From CAYJOG01 sp964371695 [NCBI: uncultured bacterium] (lineage in GTDB: Bacteria; CAYJOG01), in contig CAYJOG010000035.1 of assembly GCA_964371695.1 (NCBI GenBank), forward strand, positions 1-13,078: a DNA stretch of 13,078 nt. The letters are read 5' to 3'. A model generated the notes under the pieces. It saw only the letters and a program-made list of their open reading frames with translations, had not been told where the DNA came from and ran no database searches. A program made the translations under genes and the position numbers. Shown here one piece after another: positions 1-7,898 of the stretch (positions within the stretch are counted from its first letter, which is position 1; each line of letters opens with the position of its first letter).

Positions 1-94
1 AGCAAAGGCGATAGCGACACCGCGCCTACTCCTTGAATTAAATCTGATGAACCACGAGGGGATCTTTTCCTTTACCACCTTCCAGCTTCCCAAA

Positions 95-110
95 AAATGA
101 ACTTTCATTT
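95..110. repeat. Short inverted repeat upstream of pth
   Basis: AAATGAA (95-101) and TTCATTT (104-110) form a perfect 7-bp inverted repeat with a 2-nt centre. It lies just upstream of the candidate -10 box of pth-mfd, where a regulator site or the -35 region would fall. No known operator is recognised, and it may be chance AT-rich symmetry. Confidence 0.4.
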
Positions 111-112
111 GC

Positions 113-141
113 CCTGAGGCGTGTTATGCTCAGGCCTCAGG
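113..141 (+). promoter_or_regulatory. Candidate pth-mfd promoter inside an inverted repeat
   Basis: TATGCT at 125-130 resembles a sigma70 -10 box (4 of 6). It sits in the 13-nt centre of a perfect 8-bp inverted repeat, CCTGAGGC (113-120) and GCCTCAGG (134-141). No good -35 is visible; the nearest, TTCATT at 104-109, is spaced only 15 nt away. Transcription from here would start near 137, giving a leader of about 60 nt before the pth start at 198. The flanking arms could bind a regulator or form a small hairpin at the 5' end of the transcript. The assignment rests on position and -10 similarity only. Confidence 0.35.
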
Positions 142-197
142 CATTACGCGCCGCGGCTCACTTGGCCAGGACAGCGTTTTTGCCCCAGGTTTTTTCC

Positions 198-857
198 ATG
201 AATGGCGACGCCATAAGGTTATTGGTGGGTTTGGGAAATCCAGGTCCGCAGTATGTGCAGACAAGGCACAACATTGGTTTCATGGCGCTGGATGCCCTGG
301 CGCGGGTCGAGGGCCTGACTTGGCGCACCCGTGGCCGGGGGCAAGAGACCATCTGGCACGCAGCGGGCAATAAAGTGGTGCTGCTCAAACCCCTCACCTA
401 CATGAACCTGTCGGGCTTCGCCCTCACGGACACCATGGCGTTTCACAAGATTCCCCTTGCCCAAACCGCCGTGTTGAGCGACGACGTGGCCCTGCCCCTG
501 GGCACGCTGCGCATGCGTCCGAGCGGCAGCGCCGGGGGACACAACGGCCTCAAACACATCATCGAGCAGACGGGCACGCAGGACTTCTGGCGTCTGCGAC
601 TGGGCGTGGGAGGCAAAAAACACCCTGGCCAGGAACTGACCGATCATGTGCTGGGGCGTTTTTCGCCCCAGGAACTGCCCGCCGTGCAGGACCTGCTCAC
701 CCGCACGCTGAACTGCCTCACGGTGATGACCACCGAGGGGCCCCAACTGGCCATGAGCCGCTTCAACACCAGCCCCACCGAAAAGAAAAAAGAAAAACCC
801 GCCGATCCACAGGCGGTGGCAGGGGTTACCACCCCGGAGCCGAAAGGACAAGAATGA
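198..857 (+). CDS. pth: Peptidyl-tRNA hydrolase (Pth)
   Basis: Pth hydrolyses the ester bond of peptidyl-tRNAs that drop off ribosomes, recycling tRNA in the cytosol. The 219-residue product has the family landmarks: GLGNPG at 11-16 with Asn14, the RHNIGF block with catalytic His24, KPLTYMNLSG at 64-73 with Asn70, the SDD pair (Asp95/Asp96), and GSAGGHNGLKHI with Asn116; these match E. coli Asn10, His20, Asn68, Asp93 and Asn114. After the fold ends near residue 190 there is a charged Lys/Glu- and Pro-rich tail of about 25 residues, longer than in E. coli. The ATG at 198 is preferred because it places GLGNPG at the usual distance from the N-terminus. An in-frame ATG at 126 would overlap the candidate -10 box and add an unconserved extension. 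The ribosome binding site is weak (AGG at 187-189). The stop overlaps the mfd start by 4 nt, so the two are probably co-transcribed and translationally coupled. Confidence 0.95.
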   Translation: MNGDAIRLLVGLGNPGPQYVQTRHNIGFMALDALARVEGLTWRTRGRGQETIWHAAGNKVVLLKPLTYMNLSGFALTDTMAFHKIPLAQTAVLSDDVALPLGTLRMRPSGSAGGHNGLKHIIEQTGTQDFWRLRLGVGGKKHPGQELTDHVLGRFSPQELPAVQDLLTRTLNCLTVMTTEGPQLAMSRFNTSPTEKKKEKPADPQAVAGVTTPEPKGQE

Positions 858-3800
858 ACGCCACCCTGCTGCGCACCCGCGCCGATGAAATCATGGACCA
901 CGTGGCCGCCCGCTGCCTTGAACTGGTGCGTGGCCCGGAGCCCAATCTGGTCACCAGCGCCGTGGCCTTTGCCGCCCGCGAAGCGCTGAAACAGTCTCCC
1001 CGGCTGCTGATTCTGGCCGCCGACGATTTCACGCTCAAAAACCTGCTCTCAGACCTGGAAACCGTGGCCCCCCACGCCCAGCGGTTTTTGCTGAACGACT
1101 GGCCCGTCTCGCCCTGGCAGGACGAAGGCGAGCGCCGCCTGATGGCCGCCGACCGCCTCAAGGCGTTCCGGGCGCTGGCGGCGGCCACGCCTGAGAATCC
1201 CGCCGTGGTGGTGTCCGACATGGTGGCGGCCCTGCGGCTCAAAAGCCCACTGCCCCACCTGGGCCAGACGCTGGACATCACCCCGGGGCAAACCCTTCCC
1301 CACAACACGCTGGTGGGCACACTGCTGGAGATGGGCTTTGTCCGCATCACCGAAAACCACGACCCCTTCATCGGCCAGTTCCGCTTGGTGGGCGAGCGCC
1401 TGTGGCTGCATTCCTACGCCTATCCCGTCGTCACCGTTTCGTTTGACGGCGACATGGTGGAGGCCGTGCGGGTGGGCGAGAGCACGGTGGACCGGGTGGA
1501 GATTCCCGCTGCGGGCGAAGTGGCCGCCATTCCTTTTAACGACTACGGCCTCTCCTCGCTGCACGAACACATCAGCACCACCATGGACAGCCTCAACCAG
1601 GGGGCCGTGACGCTGGACGCCAGGCGCGTGATGGGTTTTCTGGGCGAGGCGATTCTCGCCATCAAGGCGGGCGAAGGCCCGGCGCACCCGTTTTTTGCCC
1701 ACTACCGCAGCGGCAGCACCTGCCTGCTGGAAGACCTGGCCGACCACGAAATCTGGCTGCTGGACGAACCGGCCCTGCGGGGCAACGCCAAAAAACATCT
1801 GGCGGGCACGCGGGAAATCTGGGGTCAGGTGCAGGCCCCCTATCGCGGGGCCGACGCCCCCACGCTGGCCGAGCGCGACACCCTGCGCATCGCCACCGAC
1901 TGTGCCGCCGAAGAGGGCATGCGCCACGCCCATTTTCTGGAGGCGGTGGACCAGGAAACCCTGGAAGCCCTGGCCAAACCCTTTCCCCACAGCGTGTTGT
2001 TCAACGTGACGCCGCTGGGGTTTTCGGTAGAAGAAGACCGTCTGGCGCAGGTCTACAAACCCCTTTCGCGCGGGTTTTTCATGCCGGGCAAGTTTCTGGT
2101 GCTGAGCGAGCACGAACTGTTCCCCAGCCGTTTCAGTTTCCGCACCGAAGACGTCACCGCCCTGGACAACCTGGACCGGGGTGACCTGGTGGTGCATGAG
2201 CAATATGGCGTGGGGCGTTTTGCGGGCAGTCAGGTGATGGCCATGCTGGGGGTGGAGAGCGAATACATCCAGGTGGATTACGCCGGATCAGACAAGGTGT
2301 ATGTGCCCGTGCAGCAGATGCAGCGCCTGCGGCGTTACATCAACCTGGGGGGCCACGTCCCCACCATTTCGGGCCTCAACAGCACCAAATGGGAGGCCCT
2401 GAAACGCAAGATCAAAAAAGGCCTGGAAGGTTATGCCCAGGAGCTTTACGCCCGTTATGCCGCGCGCATCGCCAGCCCCGGACGGCGTTATGAAGTGCTG
2501 CACACGCCGCTGTTGCAGCGGGTGAGCGCCGATTTTCCCTATGAAGAAACCTATGACCAGACGCAGGCCATTGACGCCATCAAGTCAGACATGGCGGGGG
2601 TCAAACCCATGGACCGCATCATTTGCGGCGACGTGGGATTTGGCAAAACCGAAGTGGCCCTGCGGGCCGCCGCCATGGCGCTGGACAACGGTTATCAGGT
2701 GTCGGTGCTGGCCCCCACCACGCTGTTGTCGCGTCAGCATTACGAACTTTTCCACCGCCGCCTGGGGCCTTATGGCGTGAAGGTGGAACTCTTCAACCGG
2801 CTGAAAACCAGCAAGGAAATCGAAGAGGGCATCCGGGGCATCAAGAGCGGCGCGGTGCGCGTGGCGGTGGGCACCCACCGGCTCATTTCCGACGACGTGG
2901 CCTTCAAAAACCTGGGCCTGCTGGTGGTGGACGAAGAACAACGTTTTGGCGTGAAACAGAAAGAACGCATCAAGGCCATGCGCAGCGATCTGGACGTACT
3001 CACCCTCACCGCCACGCCCATTCCCCGCACGTTGCAGATGTCCCTGGTGGGCACACTCTCGCTCAGCAAAATCTATACGCCCCCCAAGGGCCGCGTGCCG
3101 GTGGAAACATTTCTGGAACCCTACAACCGGGGCATGGTGCGCCAGGCGGTGCTGGCAGAGATAGAGCGTGGCGGCCAGGTGTTTTATCTGCACAACCGGG
3201 TGGAAGACCTGAGCCTTGTTTACCGCGACCTCAAGGAACTGCTGCCCACTGTGCGCATCACCATGGCCCACGGCCAGATGCCCCCCGCCGAGTTGGAAAA
3301 AGTGATGGTGAGTTTTTTGCAGCGCGAAGTGGACCTGCTGCTGTGTACCACCATCATCGAAAGCGGCATTGACATCGAATCGGTGAACACGATTCTGGTG
3401 GACGACAGCGAACGACTGGGCCTGTCGCAGATGTACCAGATCAGGGGCCGCGTGGGCCGCAGCGACATGCGGGCCTTTGCCTATTTCTTTTATGATCAGG
3501 TGGGCCTGTCTGACGAAGCGAAACGGCGCATGGAATCGCTGCTGGATTTCACTGCGCTCGGCAGCGGTTATGAACTGGCGATGCGCGACCTGGAACTGCG
3601 CGGCGCGGGCGTGTTTCTGGGCACCAAGCAGCACGGCATGGTGGCCAACGTGGGCTTTGACCTTTATTGCCGCCTGCTGGAGGAATCCCTCAGCGAAATC
3701 AAGGGCGAGGTGCAGGTGAACACGCGCCGCGAGGTGCTGCTGGATTTTGACCACCCGGCCTATCTGCCGTCGCATTACATCGATCAGGAAAAACTGCGCC

Positions 3801-4180
3801 TCTCGCTTTATCGCCGGGTGCTGGAGGCCAGCACGCCCGGCGAACTGCGGGCGCTGTCCAACGAAATCCGCAGCCAGTTCGGCCAGTTGCCCGAAGAAGC
3901 CCGTGCGCTGTTCCAGTTGGGCCTCACGCGTCAGATGCTGGCGCGGGTGGGCTGCGACCGGCTGGTGGGCAAAAAGAACAACAGCTTCATGCTGTTGTTT
4001 TTCAACACCACCGAGTTCATGGACCGCCTGGCCAAAAAAGCCCAGCGCCACAAACTGTCCGCCAAAAAAGAAGAAAAGCGCGTGCGCCTGGACGCTGACA
4101 CGCTGGACAGCGCCTTTAAGCTACACAACCTCATGAACCTGCTGGCAGACGTACTGGACGACGACCTGATGGTGTTCTGA
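854..4180 (+). CDS. mfd: Transcription-repair coupling factor Mfd
   Basis: Mfd is a DNA translocase that pushes stalled RNA polymerase off damaged template strands and recruits UvrA for excision repair. The 1108-residue length is normal for the family. Domains in order: an N-terminal UvrB-homology module; a CarD-like RNA polymerase interaction domain beginning at the GDLVVHEQYGVGRF block (about 443-500); and a RecG-like superfamily 2 translocase with Walker A GDVGFGKTE (592-600), Walker B DEEQ (693-696) and motif III TATPIPRT (near 718). Further on come the helicase C-lobe with a GRVGRS arginine-finger block, the translocation region around GSGYELAMRDLELRGAG, and the C-terminal TRCF regulatory domain. 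No key residue looks lost. A GAAAGGA ribosome binding site (842-848) precedes the ATG, which overlaps the pth stop as ATGA. The partner gene uvrA lies about 0.8 kb downstream. The end of the gene faces the palindromic element at 4231-4396, which may end the transcript. Confidence 0.97.
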   Translation: MNATLLRTRADEIMDHVAARCLELVRGPEPNLVTSAVAFAAREALKQSPRLLILAADDFTLKNLLSDLETVAPHAQRFLLNDWPVSPWQDEGERRLMAADRLKAFRALAAATPENPAVVVSDMVAALRLKSPLPHLGQTLDITPGQTLPHNTLVGTLLEMGFVRITENHDPFIGQFRLVGERLWLHSYAYPVVTVSFDGDMVEAVRVGESTVDRVEIPAAGEVAAIPFNDYGLSSLHEHISTTMDSLNQGAVTLDARRVMGFLGEAILAIKAGEGPAHPFFAHYRSGSTCLLEDLADHEIWLLDEPALRGNAKKHLAGTREIWGQVQAPYRGADAPTLAERDTLRIATDCAAEEGMRHAHFLEAVDQETLEALAKPFPHSVLFNVTPLGFSVEEDRLAQVYKPLSRGFFMPGKFLVLSEHELFPSRFSFRTEDVTALDNLDRGDLVVHEQYGVGRFAGSQVMAMLGVESEYIQVDYAGSDKVYVPVQQMQRLRRYINLGGHVPTISGLNSTKWEALKRKIKKGLEGYAQELYARYAARIASPGRRYEVLHTPLLQRVSADFPYEETYDQTQAIDAIKSDMAGVKPMDRIICGDVGFGKTEVALRAAAMALDNGYQVSVLAPTTLLSRQHYELFHRRLGPYGVKVELFNRLKTSKEIEEGIRGIKSGAVRVAVGTHRLISDDVAFKNLGLLVVDEEQRFGVKQKERIKAMRSDLDVLTLTATPIPRTLQMSLVGTLSLSKIYTPPKGRVPVETFLEPYNRGMVRQAVLAEIERGGQVFYLHNRVEDLSLVYRDLKELLPTVRITMAHGQMPPAELEKVMVSFLQREVDLLLCTTIIESGIDIESVNTILVDDSERLGLSQMYQIRGRVGRSDMRAFAYFFYDQVGLSDEAKRRMESLLDFTALGSGYELAMRDLELRGAGVFLGTKQHGMVANVGFDLYCRLLEESLSEIKGEVQVNTRREVLLDFDHPAYLPSHYIDQEKLRLSLYRRVLEASTPGELRALSNEIRSQFGQLPEEARALFQLGLTRQMLARVGCDRLVGKKNNSFMLLFFNTTEFMDRLAKKAQRHKLSAKKEEKRVRLDADTLDSAFKLHNLMNLLADVLDDDLMVF

Positions 4181-4230
4181 AATCTGGCGATTGGGAGTTG
4201 GCGGCTGGAAAAAGAAAAAGCGACATCGTT

Positions 4231-4396
4231 CCCTCTCCCCTTTACGGGGAGAGGGTGGCCCGTAGGGCCGGGTGAGGGGTTTAGTCAAAAGCAAAAAAAC
4301 CAACCAGGGTTTTTGTTTTTTGTTTAAACCCCTCACCCGAATGGATTGGCCAAAAAGATGCCAATCCATCCGCCCTCTCCCCATAAAGGGGAGAGG
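4231..4396. repeat. Compound palindromic (REP/BIME-like) intergenic element
   Basis: Two half-units face each other. The left half has a 10-bp stem CCCTCTCCCC (4231-4240) with GGGGAGAGGG (4246-4255), a small GGCCC/GGGCC hairpin (4257-4269), then GGGTGAGGGGTTTA (4270-4283). The right half is the mirror order: TAAACCCCTCACCC (4325-4338), a perfect 10-bp hairpin ATGGATTGGC (4341-4350) with GCCAATCCAT (4360-4369), then CCTCTCCCC (4374-4382) with GGGGAGAGG (4388-4396). The 14-bp inner arms are perfect complements, and the A-rich and T-rich centre (4284-4324) is partly self-complementary. The architecture resembles REP/BIME-type repeats common in proteobacterial intergenic spaces. It lies between the converging mfd and DUF6614-like genes and could act as a two-way terminator; the T-rich stretch at 4311-4325 favours this for mfd. 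No transposase is nearby. Confidence 0.85.
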
Positions 4397-4440
4397 TGAA
4401 GGACCGCTCCGTTTTTTGCTTTACCATTTTCAAAAATGCG

Positions 4441-4782
4441 TTATTCCTCTTCCATCCCCAACACGTCCGACAAATCCTGAAACAGCGCCAGTTGCGGGTC
4501 CACCACCTGGGCCACCACGGCGTTGTGCATGATCTCGATGCCGGGGTCCGCCAGCGCGGACTGGCGGAACTGCTCGCCGAACTGGTCGCGGTCGAGAATC
4601 GTCAGCGTGATGTTGAAGTCTCCCTCGGTGCTGGGGTTGGCCTTGGGCGCACGCCGGTAAGCCTGCCAAGCCTGAATCACGCCCTTCTGCGTCAGGGCGT
4701 CCAGATACACCCCGGCCTCGCGGAAAAAACTTTTTTGTCCGGCTGGGTTTTTCAGGTTGAACCAGATCTGGTAGTAGTCCGT
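4441..4782 (-). CDS. Small conserved protein, DUF6614-like, with probable ACG start
   Basis: This reading frame encodes 113 residues if translation starts at ACG 4782-4780, ending in LGMEEE. The pattern resembles what I recall of the DUF6614 family: an N-terminal YYQIWFNLK strand, a helix with an AGVYLDALTQKGVIQAW segment, then AYRR, a GDFNITLTILDRDQFGEQF strand-helix, and a C-terminal MHNAVVAQVVDPQLALFQDL segment. No biochemical role is known to me. No ATG, GTG or TTG occurs in frame between the upstream stop (near 4829) and the conserved N-terminus. The ACG directly before DYYQIW has GGAGG (4792-4788) 5 nt upstream and a TAAAAT -10-like box (4808-4803). The first standard start is GTG at 4710-4708, which would remove the first strand. 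Alternatives are ACG initiation, a recently lost start in a decaying gene, or a sequencing error. The gene is divergent from uvrA and convergent with mfd. Confidence 0.65.
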   Translation of the reverse strand, partial: TDYYQIWFNLKNPAGQKSFFREAGVYLDALTQKGVIQAWQAYRRAPKANPSTEGDFNITLTILDRDQFGEQFRQSALADPGIEIMHNAVVAQVVDPQLALFQDLSDVLGMEEE

Positions 4783-4787
4783 GGCGG

Positions 4788-4808
4788 CCTCCGTGGGAGG
4801 GCATTTTA
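4788..4808 (-). promoter_or_regulatory. -10-like box and Shine-Dalgarno defining the ACG start
   Basis: On the minus strand TAAAAT (4808-4803, 5 of 6 to the sigma70 -10) is followed 10 nt later by GGAGG (4792-4788), which sits 5 nt before ACG at 4782-4780. Transcription would begin near 4796, below the out-of-frame ATG at 4804-4802, so that ATG would not be on the mRNA. A TTGAGG -35 candidate lies 20 nt upstream, which is longer than ideal. This spacing is the main support for the ACG start. Confidence 0.4.
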
Positions 4809-4904
4809 GCCACGAAAAACCATTTGCGCCTCAACCGCGCCCTGGCAAAAAAGACCCCGACGCCCAATTTTTCCCCTTCCATGCCAACTTCATCAGCACG
4901 CCTC

Positions 4905-4942
4905 TACAATGCCTCTCCCTGCGGTTCCCTCCCGCAAAAGGA
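4905..4942 (+). promoter_or_regulatory. uvrA -10 box and ribosome binding site
   Basis: TACAAT at 4905-4910 is a good sigma70 -10 box, which would start transcription near 4917 and give a leader of about 35 nt. AAAAGGA at 4936-4942 is the Shine-Dalgarno, 9 nt before the ATG at 4952. No convincing -35 is present. No LexA/SOS-box-like CTG-N10-CAG is evident here, so SOS control of uvrA is not supported by what I can see. Confidence 0.5.
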
Positions 4943-4951
4943 ATCCTCACC

Positions 4952-7876
4952 ATGCACACCCACATCGTTGTCAAAGGCGCACGCGAACACAACCTCAAAA
5001 ACCTCACCGTGTCCATTCCCCGCGACCAGATGGTGGTCATCACGGGCTTGAGCGGCAGCGGCAAATCGTCTCTGGCGTTCGACACCATTTATGCCGAGGG
5101 CCAGCGGCGTTATGTGGAGTCGCTCTCCAGCTACGCCCGCCAGTTTCTGGGGCTGATGGAAAAACCCGACGTGGACCAGATTGACGGTCTTTCCCCCGCC
5201 ATCAGCATTGACCAGAAAACCGTGAGCAAAAACCCCCGCAGCACGGTGGGCACCGTCACGGAGATCTACGACTACCTGCGCCTGCTGTTCGCCCACACCG
5301 GCCTGCAGCATTGCCACCAGTGCGACGCGCTGATTCAGCGCATGAGCGTGCAGGAGATGGTGGACTGGGCCATGACGCATCTGGCCGGACAAAAAGCCAT
5401 GGTGCTGGCCCCCATGATCCGGGGCCGCAAGGGCACCTATGAGGCCAACTTCAAGGAATGGGCCACACAGGGTTTTGTGCGGGCGCGCATCAACGGCGAG
5501 GTGCGACGGCTGGAAGAAGAAATCAAGCTCGACCGCTACAAGGCTCACACCATTGATCTGGTGGTGGACCGCCTGGACGTGAGCGCCGAAAACCGCCCCC
5601 GGCTGGCCGAGAGCATTGAAAGCGCCCTGCGTCTCACACAGGGCCGCGTGCTGGTCTGGGGGCCAGAGGCGGGCAAAAAGGGTCTGGAACAGTTGCTCAC
5701 CGAGGGCGGCGGCGTGTGCCACCAGTGCGGCGCCAGCGGATTTGAAGAACCGGAGCCGCGGTTTTTCAGCTTCAACAGCCCCTATGGAGCCTGCGGCGTG
5801 TGCGATGGCCTGGGCGTGGACCTGACCGTGGACGAAGACCTGATTGTGCCCGACCCGGAGCTTTCCATCGGCGAAAAATGTTTCGCGCCTTTTTCCAGTT
5901 GGGCCAACAGTTATTACCAGGTGATGTTCAAACGGGCGGCGGCTTCGCTGGGCATTTCCATGCACACCCCCTGGGCCGACATTCCCAAAGCCAAACGCCA
6001 GAGTCTGCTTTTTGGTGAAGACGGCGGGCATCTCTCGGTGGCGTTCAAAACCGCCATGGGCCGCCGCAGGCAGGTGGTGGTGGCGTTTCACGGCGTCATC
6101 CCCATGCTCAGCAAGGCGTATAAAGAGACGGACTCCAACGCCGTGCGCGAAGAGCTGGAGCCTTACCTCACCGAAAAAGACTGCCAGGCCTGCGGCGGCG
6201 GGCGGCTCAAGCCCCAGCACCTGGCCGTGCGGGTGGGGGGTGAGAACATGGCCACCCTGTGCGCCATGGCGGTGAAGGACCTGCTGGTGTTTTTTAACGC
6301 CCTGCCGGGGCGCTTTGACGAACGCCGTCAGCGCATTTCGCGGGACATTCTGCGGGAGGTGCAAAGCCGCCTTACGTTTCTCGCGGACGTGGGCCTGGAT
6401 TACCTCACCCTCAACCGCAAAAGCGCCACTTTGAGCGGCGGTGAAACCCAGCGCATACGCCTCGCCAGCCAGTTGGGCAGTGCGCTCACGGGTGTGTTGT
6501 ATGTGCTGGACGAACCCAGCATTGGCCTGCACGCCCGCGACAACGCCCGCCTGATTGACACCCTGGTGAAGCTGAGCAACGCGGGCAACAGCGTGTTGGT
6601 GGTGGAGCACGACGAAGAGATGATCCGCCGGGCCGACTGGGTGATTGACCTTGGCCCCGGCGCGGGCGAGCACGGCGGCGAAGTGGTGGCCCAGGGCCTG
6701 CCCGCCGAGGTGGAAAAAACCGATGCCAGCATGACGGGGCGTTACATGCGGGGCGACCTGATGGTGCCCCTGCCCCAGTCCGCACGCCCTGGCACCGGCG
6801 AAAAACTCACCGTGGCGGGGGCCAGCCACAACAACCTCAAAAACATTGACGTGGGGTTTCCCCTGGGCACCCTCACGGTGGTCACCGGCGTGAGTGGCAG
6901 CGGCAAAAGCACACTGGTCAACGACGTGCTTTTTGAAAACCTGCACCGCTACTTTCGCACCGTGGGGGGCGAGCTGAAAATGCAGCGGGGGGCCACGCTC
7001 AGAGGCTGCAAGGCGTTCAAGGGCATTGCCCACCTCGATCGTTTCATATTGGTAGATCAAAGCCCCATCGGCCGCACGCCCCGCAGCAACCCGGCCACCT
7101 ATGTCAAGGTGTTCGACCACATCCGCAACCTTTTCAGCATGACCAAAGAAGCCAAGATGCGCGGCTGGTTGCCGGGGCGGTTCAGCTTCAACGTCAAGGG
7201 CGGCCGCTGCGAAAGCTGCTCTGGCGACGGCATGAAAAAAATCGAGATGCACTTTTTGCCCGACGTGTACATTCCCTGCGAGGTGTGCCACGGCAAGCGG
7301 TTCAACAAAGAGACGCTCACCGTCACCTACAAAAACAAAACCATCGCCGACGTGCTGGGCATGAGCGTGTCGCAGGCGCTGGACCACTTCATGGACATTC
7401 CGCCCATCACACAACGCCTGAAAACACTCGAAGACGTGGGGCTGGGATACATTCGCCTGGGCCAGCCCGCCACCACGCTTTCGGGCGGCGAAGCCCAGCG
7501 GGTAAAGCTCGCGCTGGAGCTTTCCAAACGGGCCACGGGCCGCACGCTCTACATTCTGGATGAACCCACCACGGGCCTGCATTTTGAAGACGTGCGCAAA
7601 CTGCTGGAGGTGTTGAACCGGCTGGTGGATCAAGGCAACACGGTGGTGGTGATTGAGCACAACATGGACGTGATCAAACAGGCGGACTGGCTGGTGGACC
7701 TTGGCCCCGAAGGCGGCGCGGGTGGTGGACAGGTGGTGTATCAGGGAGAGCGCGACGGCCTGCTGGCTCACACCAAAAGCCACACCGCCGGTTTTCTGCG
7801 CCAGCACCTGCAACTGCACCATGGCAAGGGTGCCCCCAAAACCACGACACGGAGAAAAAAAGCGGCGGGGAAATAG
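4952..7876 (+). CDS. uvrA: Excinuclease ABC subunit UvrA
   Basis: UvrA is the damage-sensing dimeric ATPase of nucleotide excision repair; it loads UvrB and is recruited by Mfd. The 974-residue product is intact. It has Walker A1 GLSGSGKSS (32-40), a CHQC cysteine pair (121-124), the first zinc module with CHQC at 256-259 and the later CGVC pair, and ABC signature 1 LSGGETQ (494-500) followed by LDEPSIGLH. The second half has Walker A2 GVSGSGKST (646-654), a zinc module with CESC (753-756) and CEVC (near 776), signature 2 LSGGEAQ (843-849), and LDEPTTGLH. The C-terminus is a short Lys/Arg-rich tail. The start at 4952 gives the canonical MHTHIVVKGAREHNLKNL opening and has a proper Shine-Dalgarno; the frame is open further upstream, but that extension is not conserved. 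uvrB and uvrC are not in the window. The stop is 22 nt from the end of the converging radical SAM gene, and no hairpin terminator is visible between them. Confidence 0.98.
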   Translation: MHTHIVVKGAREHNLKNLTVSIPRDQMVVITGLSGSGKSSLAFDTIYAEGQRRYVESLSSYARQFLGLMEKPDVDQIDGLSPAISIDQKTVSKNPRSTVGTVTEIYDYLRLLFAHTGLQHCHQCDALIQRMSVQEMVDWAMTHLAGQKAMVLAPMIRGRKGTYEANFKEWATQGFVRARINGEVRRLEEEIKLDRYKAHTIDLVVDRLDVSAENRPRLAESIESALRLTQGRVLVWGPEAGKKGLEQLLTEGGGVCHQCGASGFEEPEPRFFSFNSPYGACGVCDGLGVDLTVDEDLIVPDPELSIGEKCFAPFSSWANSYYQVMFKRAAASLGISMHTPWADIPKAKRQSLLFGEDGGHLSVAFKTAMGRRRQVVVAFHGVIPMLSKAYKETDSNAVREELEPYLTEKDCQACGGGRLKPQHLAVRVGGENMATLCAMAVKDLLVFFNALPGRFDERRQRISRDILREVQSRLTFLADVGLDYLTLNRKSATLSGGETQRIRLASQLGSALTGVLYVLDEPSIGLHARDNARLIDTLVKLSNAGNSVLVVEHDEEMIRRADWVIDLGPGAGEHGGEVVAQGLPAEVEKTDASMTGRYMRGDLMVPLPQSARPGTGEKLTVAGASHNNLKNIDVGFPLGTLTVVTGVSGSGKSTLVNDVLFENLHRYFRTVGGELKMQRGATLRGCKAFKGIAHLDRFILVDQSPIGRTPRSNPATYVKVFDHIRNLFSMTKEAKMRGWLPGRFSFNVKGGRCESCSGDGMKKIEMHFLPDVYIPCEVCHGKRFNKETLTVTYKNKTIADVLGMSVSQALDHFMDIPPITQRLKTLEDVGLGYIRLGQPATTLSGGEAQRVKLALELSKRATGRTLYILDEPTTGLHFEDVRKLLEVLNRLVDQGNTVVVIEHNMDVIKQADWLVDLGPEGGAGGGQVVYQGERDGLLAHTKSHTAGFLRQHLQLHHGKGAPKTTTRRKKAAGK

Positions 7877-7898
7877 TGGGACGTTTTTCCTGCAGCGG

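Noticed and set aside
126-197. In-frame upstream extension of pth from the ATG at 126
   Set aside because: It overlaps the candidate -10 box, adds an unconserved N-terminus, and pushes the GLGNPG motif too far from the start for the family.
4724-4736. Slippery A6-C-T6 run (read on the minus strand as ACA AAA AAG) as a programmed -1 frameshift joining the out-of-frame ATG at 4804 to the DUF6614-like frame
   Set aside because: A -1 shift there leads to the third frame, not the conserved one, and the conserved N-terminus is already in frame upstream of the run. No frameshift is needed.
4396-4809. Plus-strand frame opposite the DUF6614-like gene
   Set aside because: It has no ribosome binding site or family pattern and overlaps the repeat arm; it mirrors the real gene.
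4430-4882. Long minus-strand frame with an ATG at 4882, overlapping the DUF6614-like gene
   Set aside because: Its product is Arg/Gly/Pro-rich like an out-of-frame reading, and the other frame carries the conserved family pattern.
4781-4951. Upstream extension of uvrA
   Set aside because: The canonical UvrA N-terminus begins at 4952 after a proper Shine-Dalgarno; the extension covers the TACAAT promoter and looks random.
4904-7822. Very long open frame on the minus strand opposite uvrA (and similar ones opposite mfd and the creatininase-like gene)
   Set aside because: These are His/Gln/Ala/Gly-rich antisense readings caused by codon bias in GC-rich genes; they show no motifs or ribosome binding sites.
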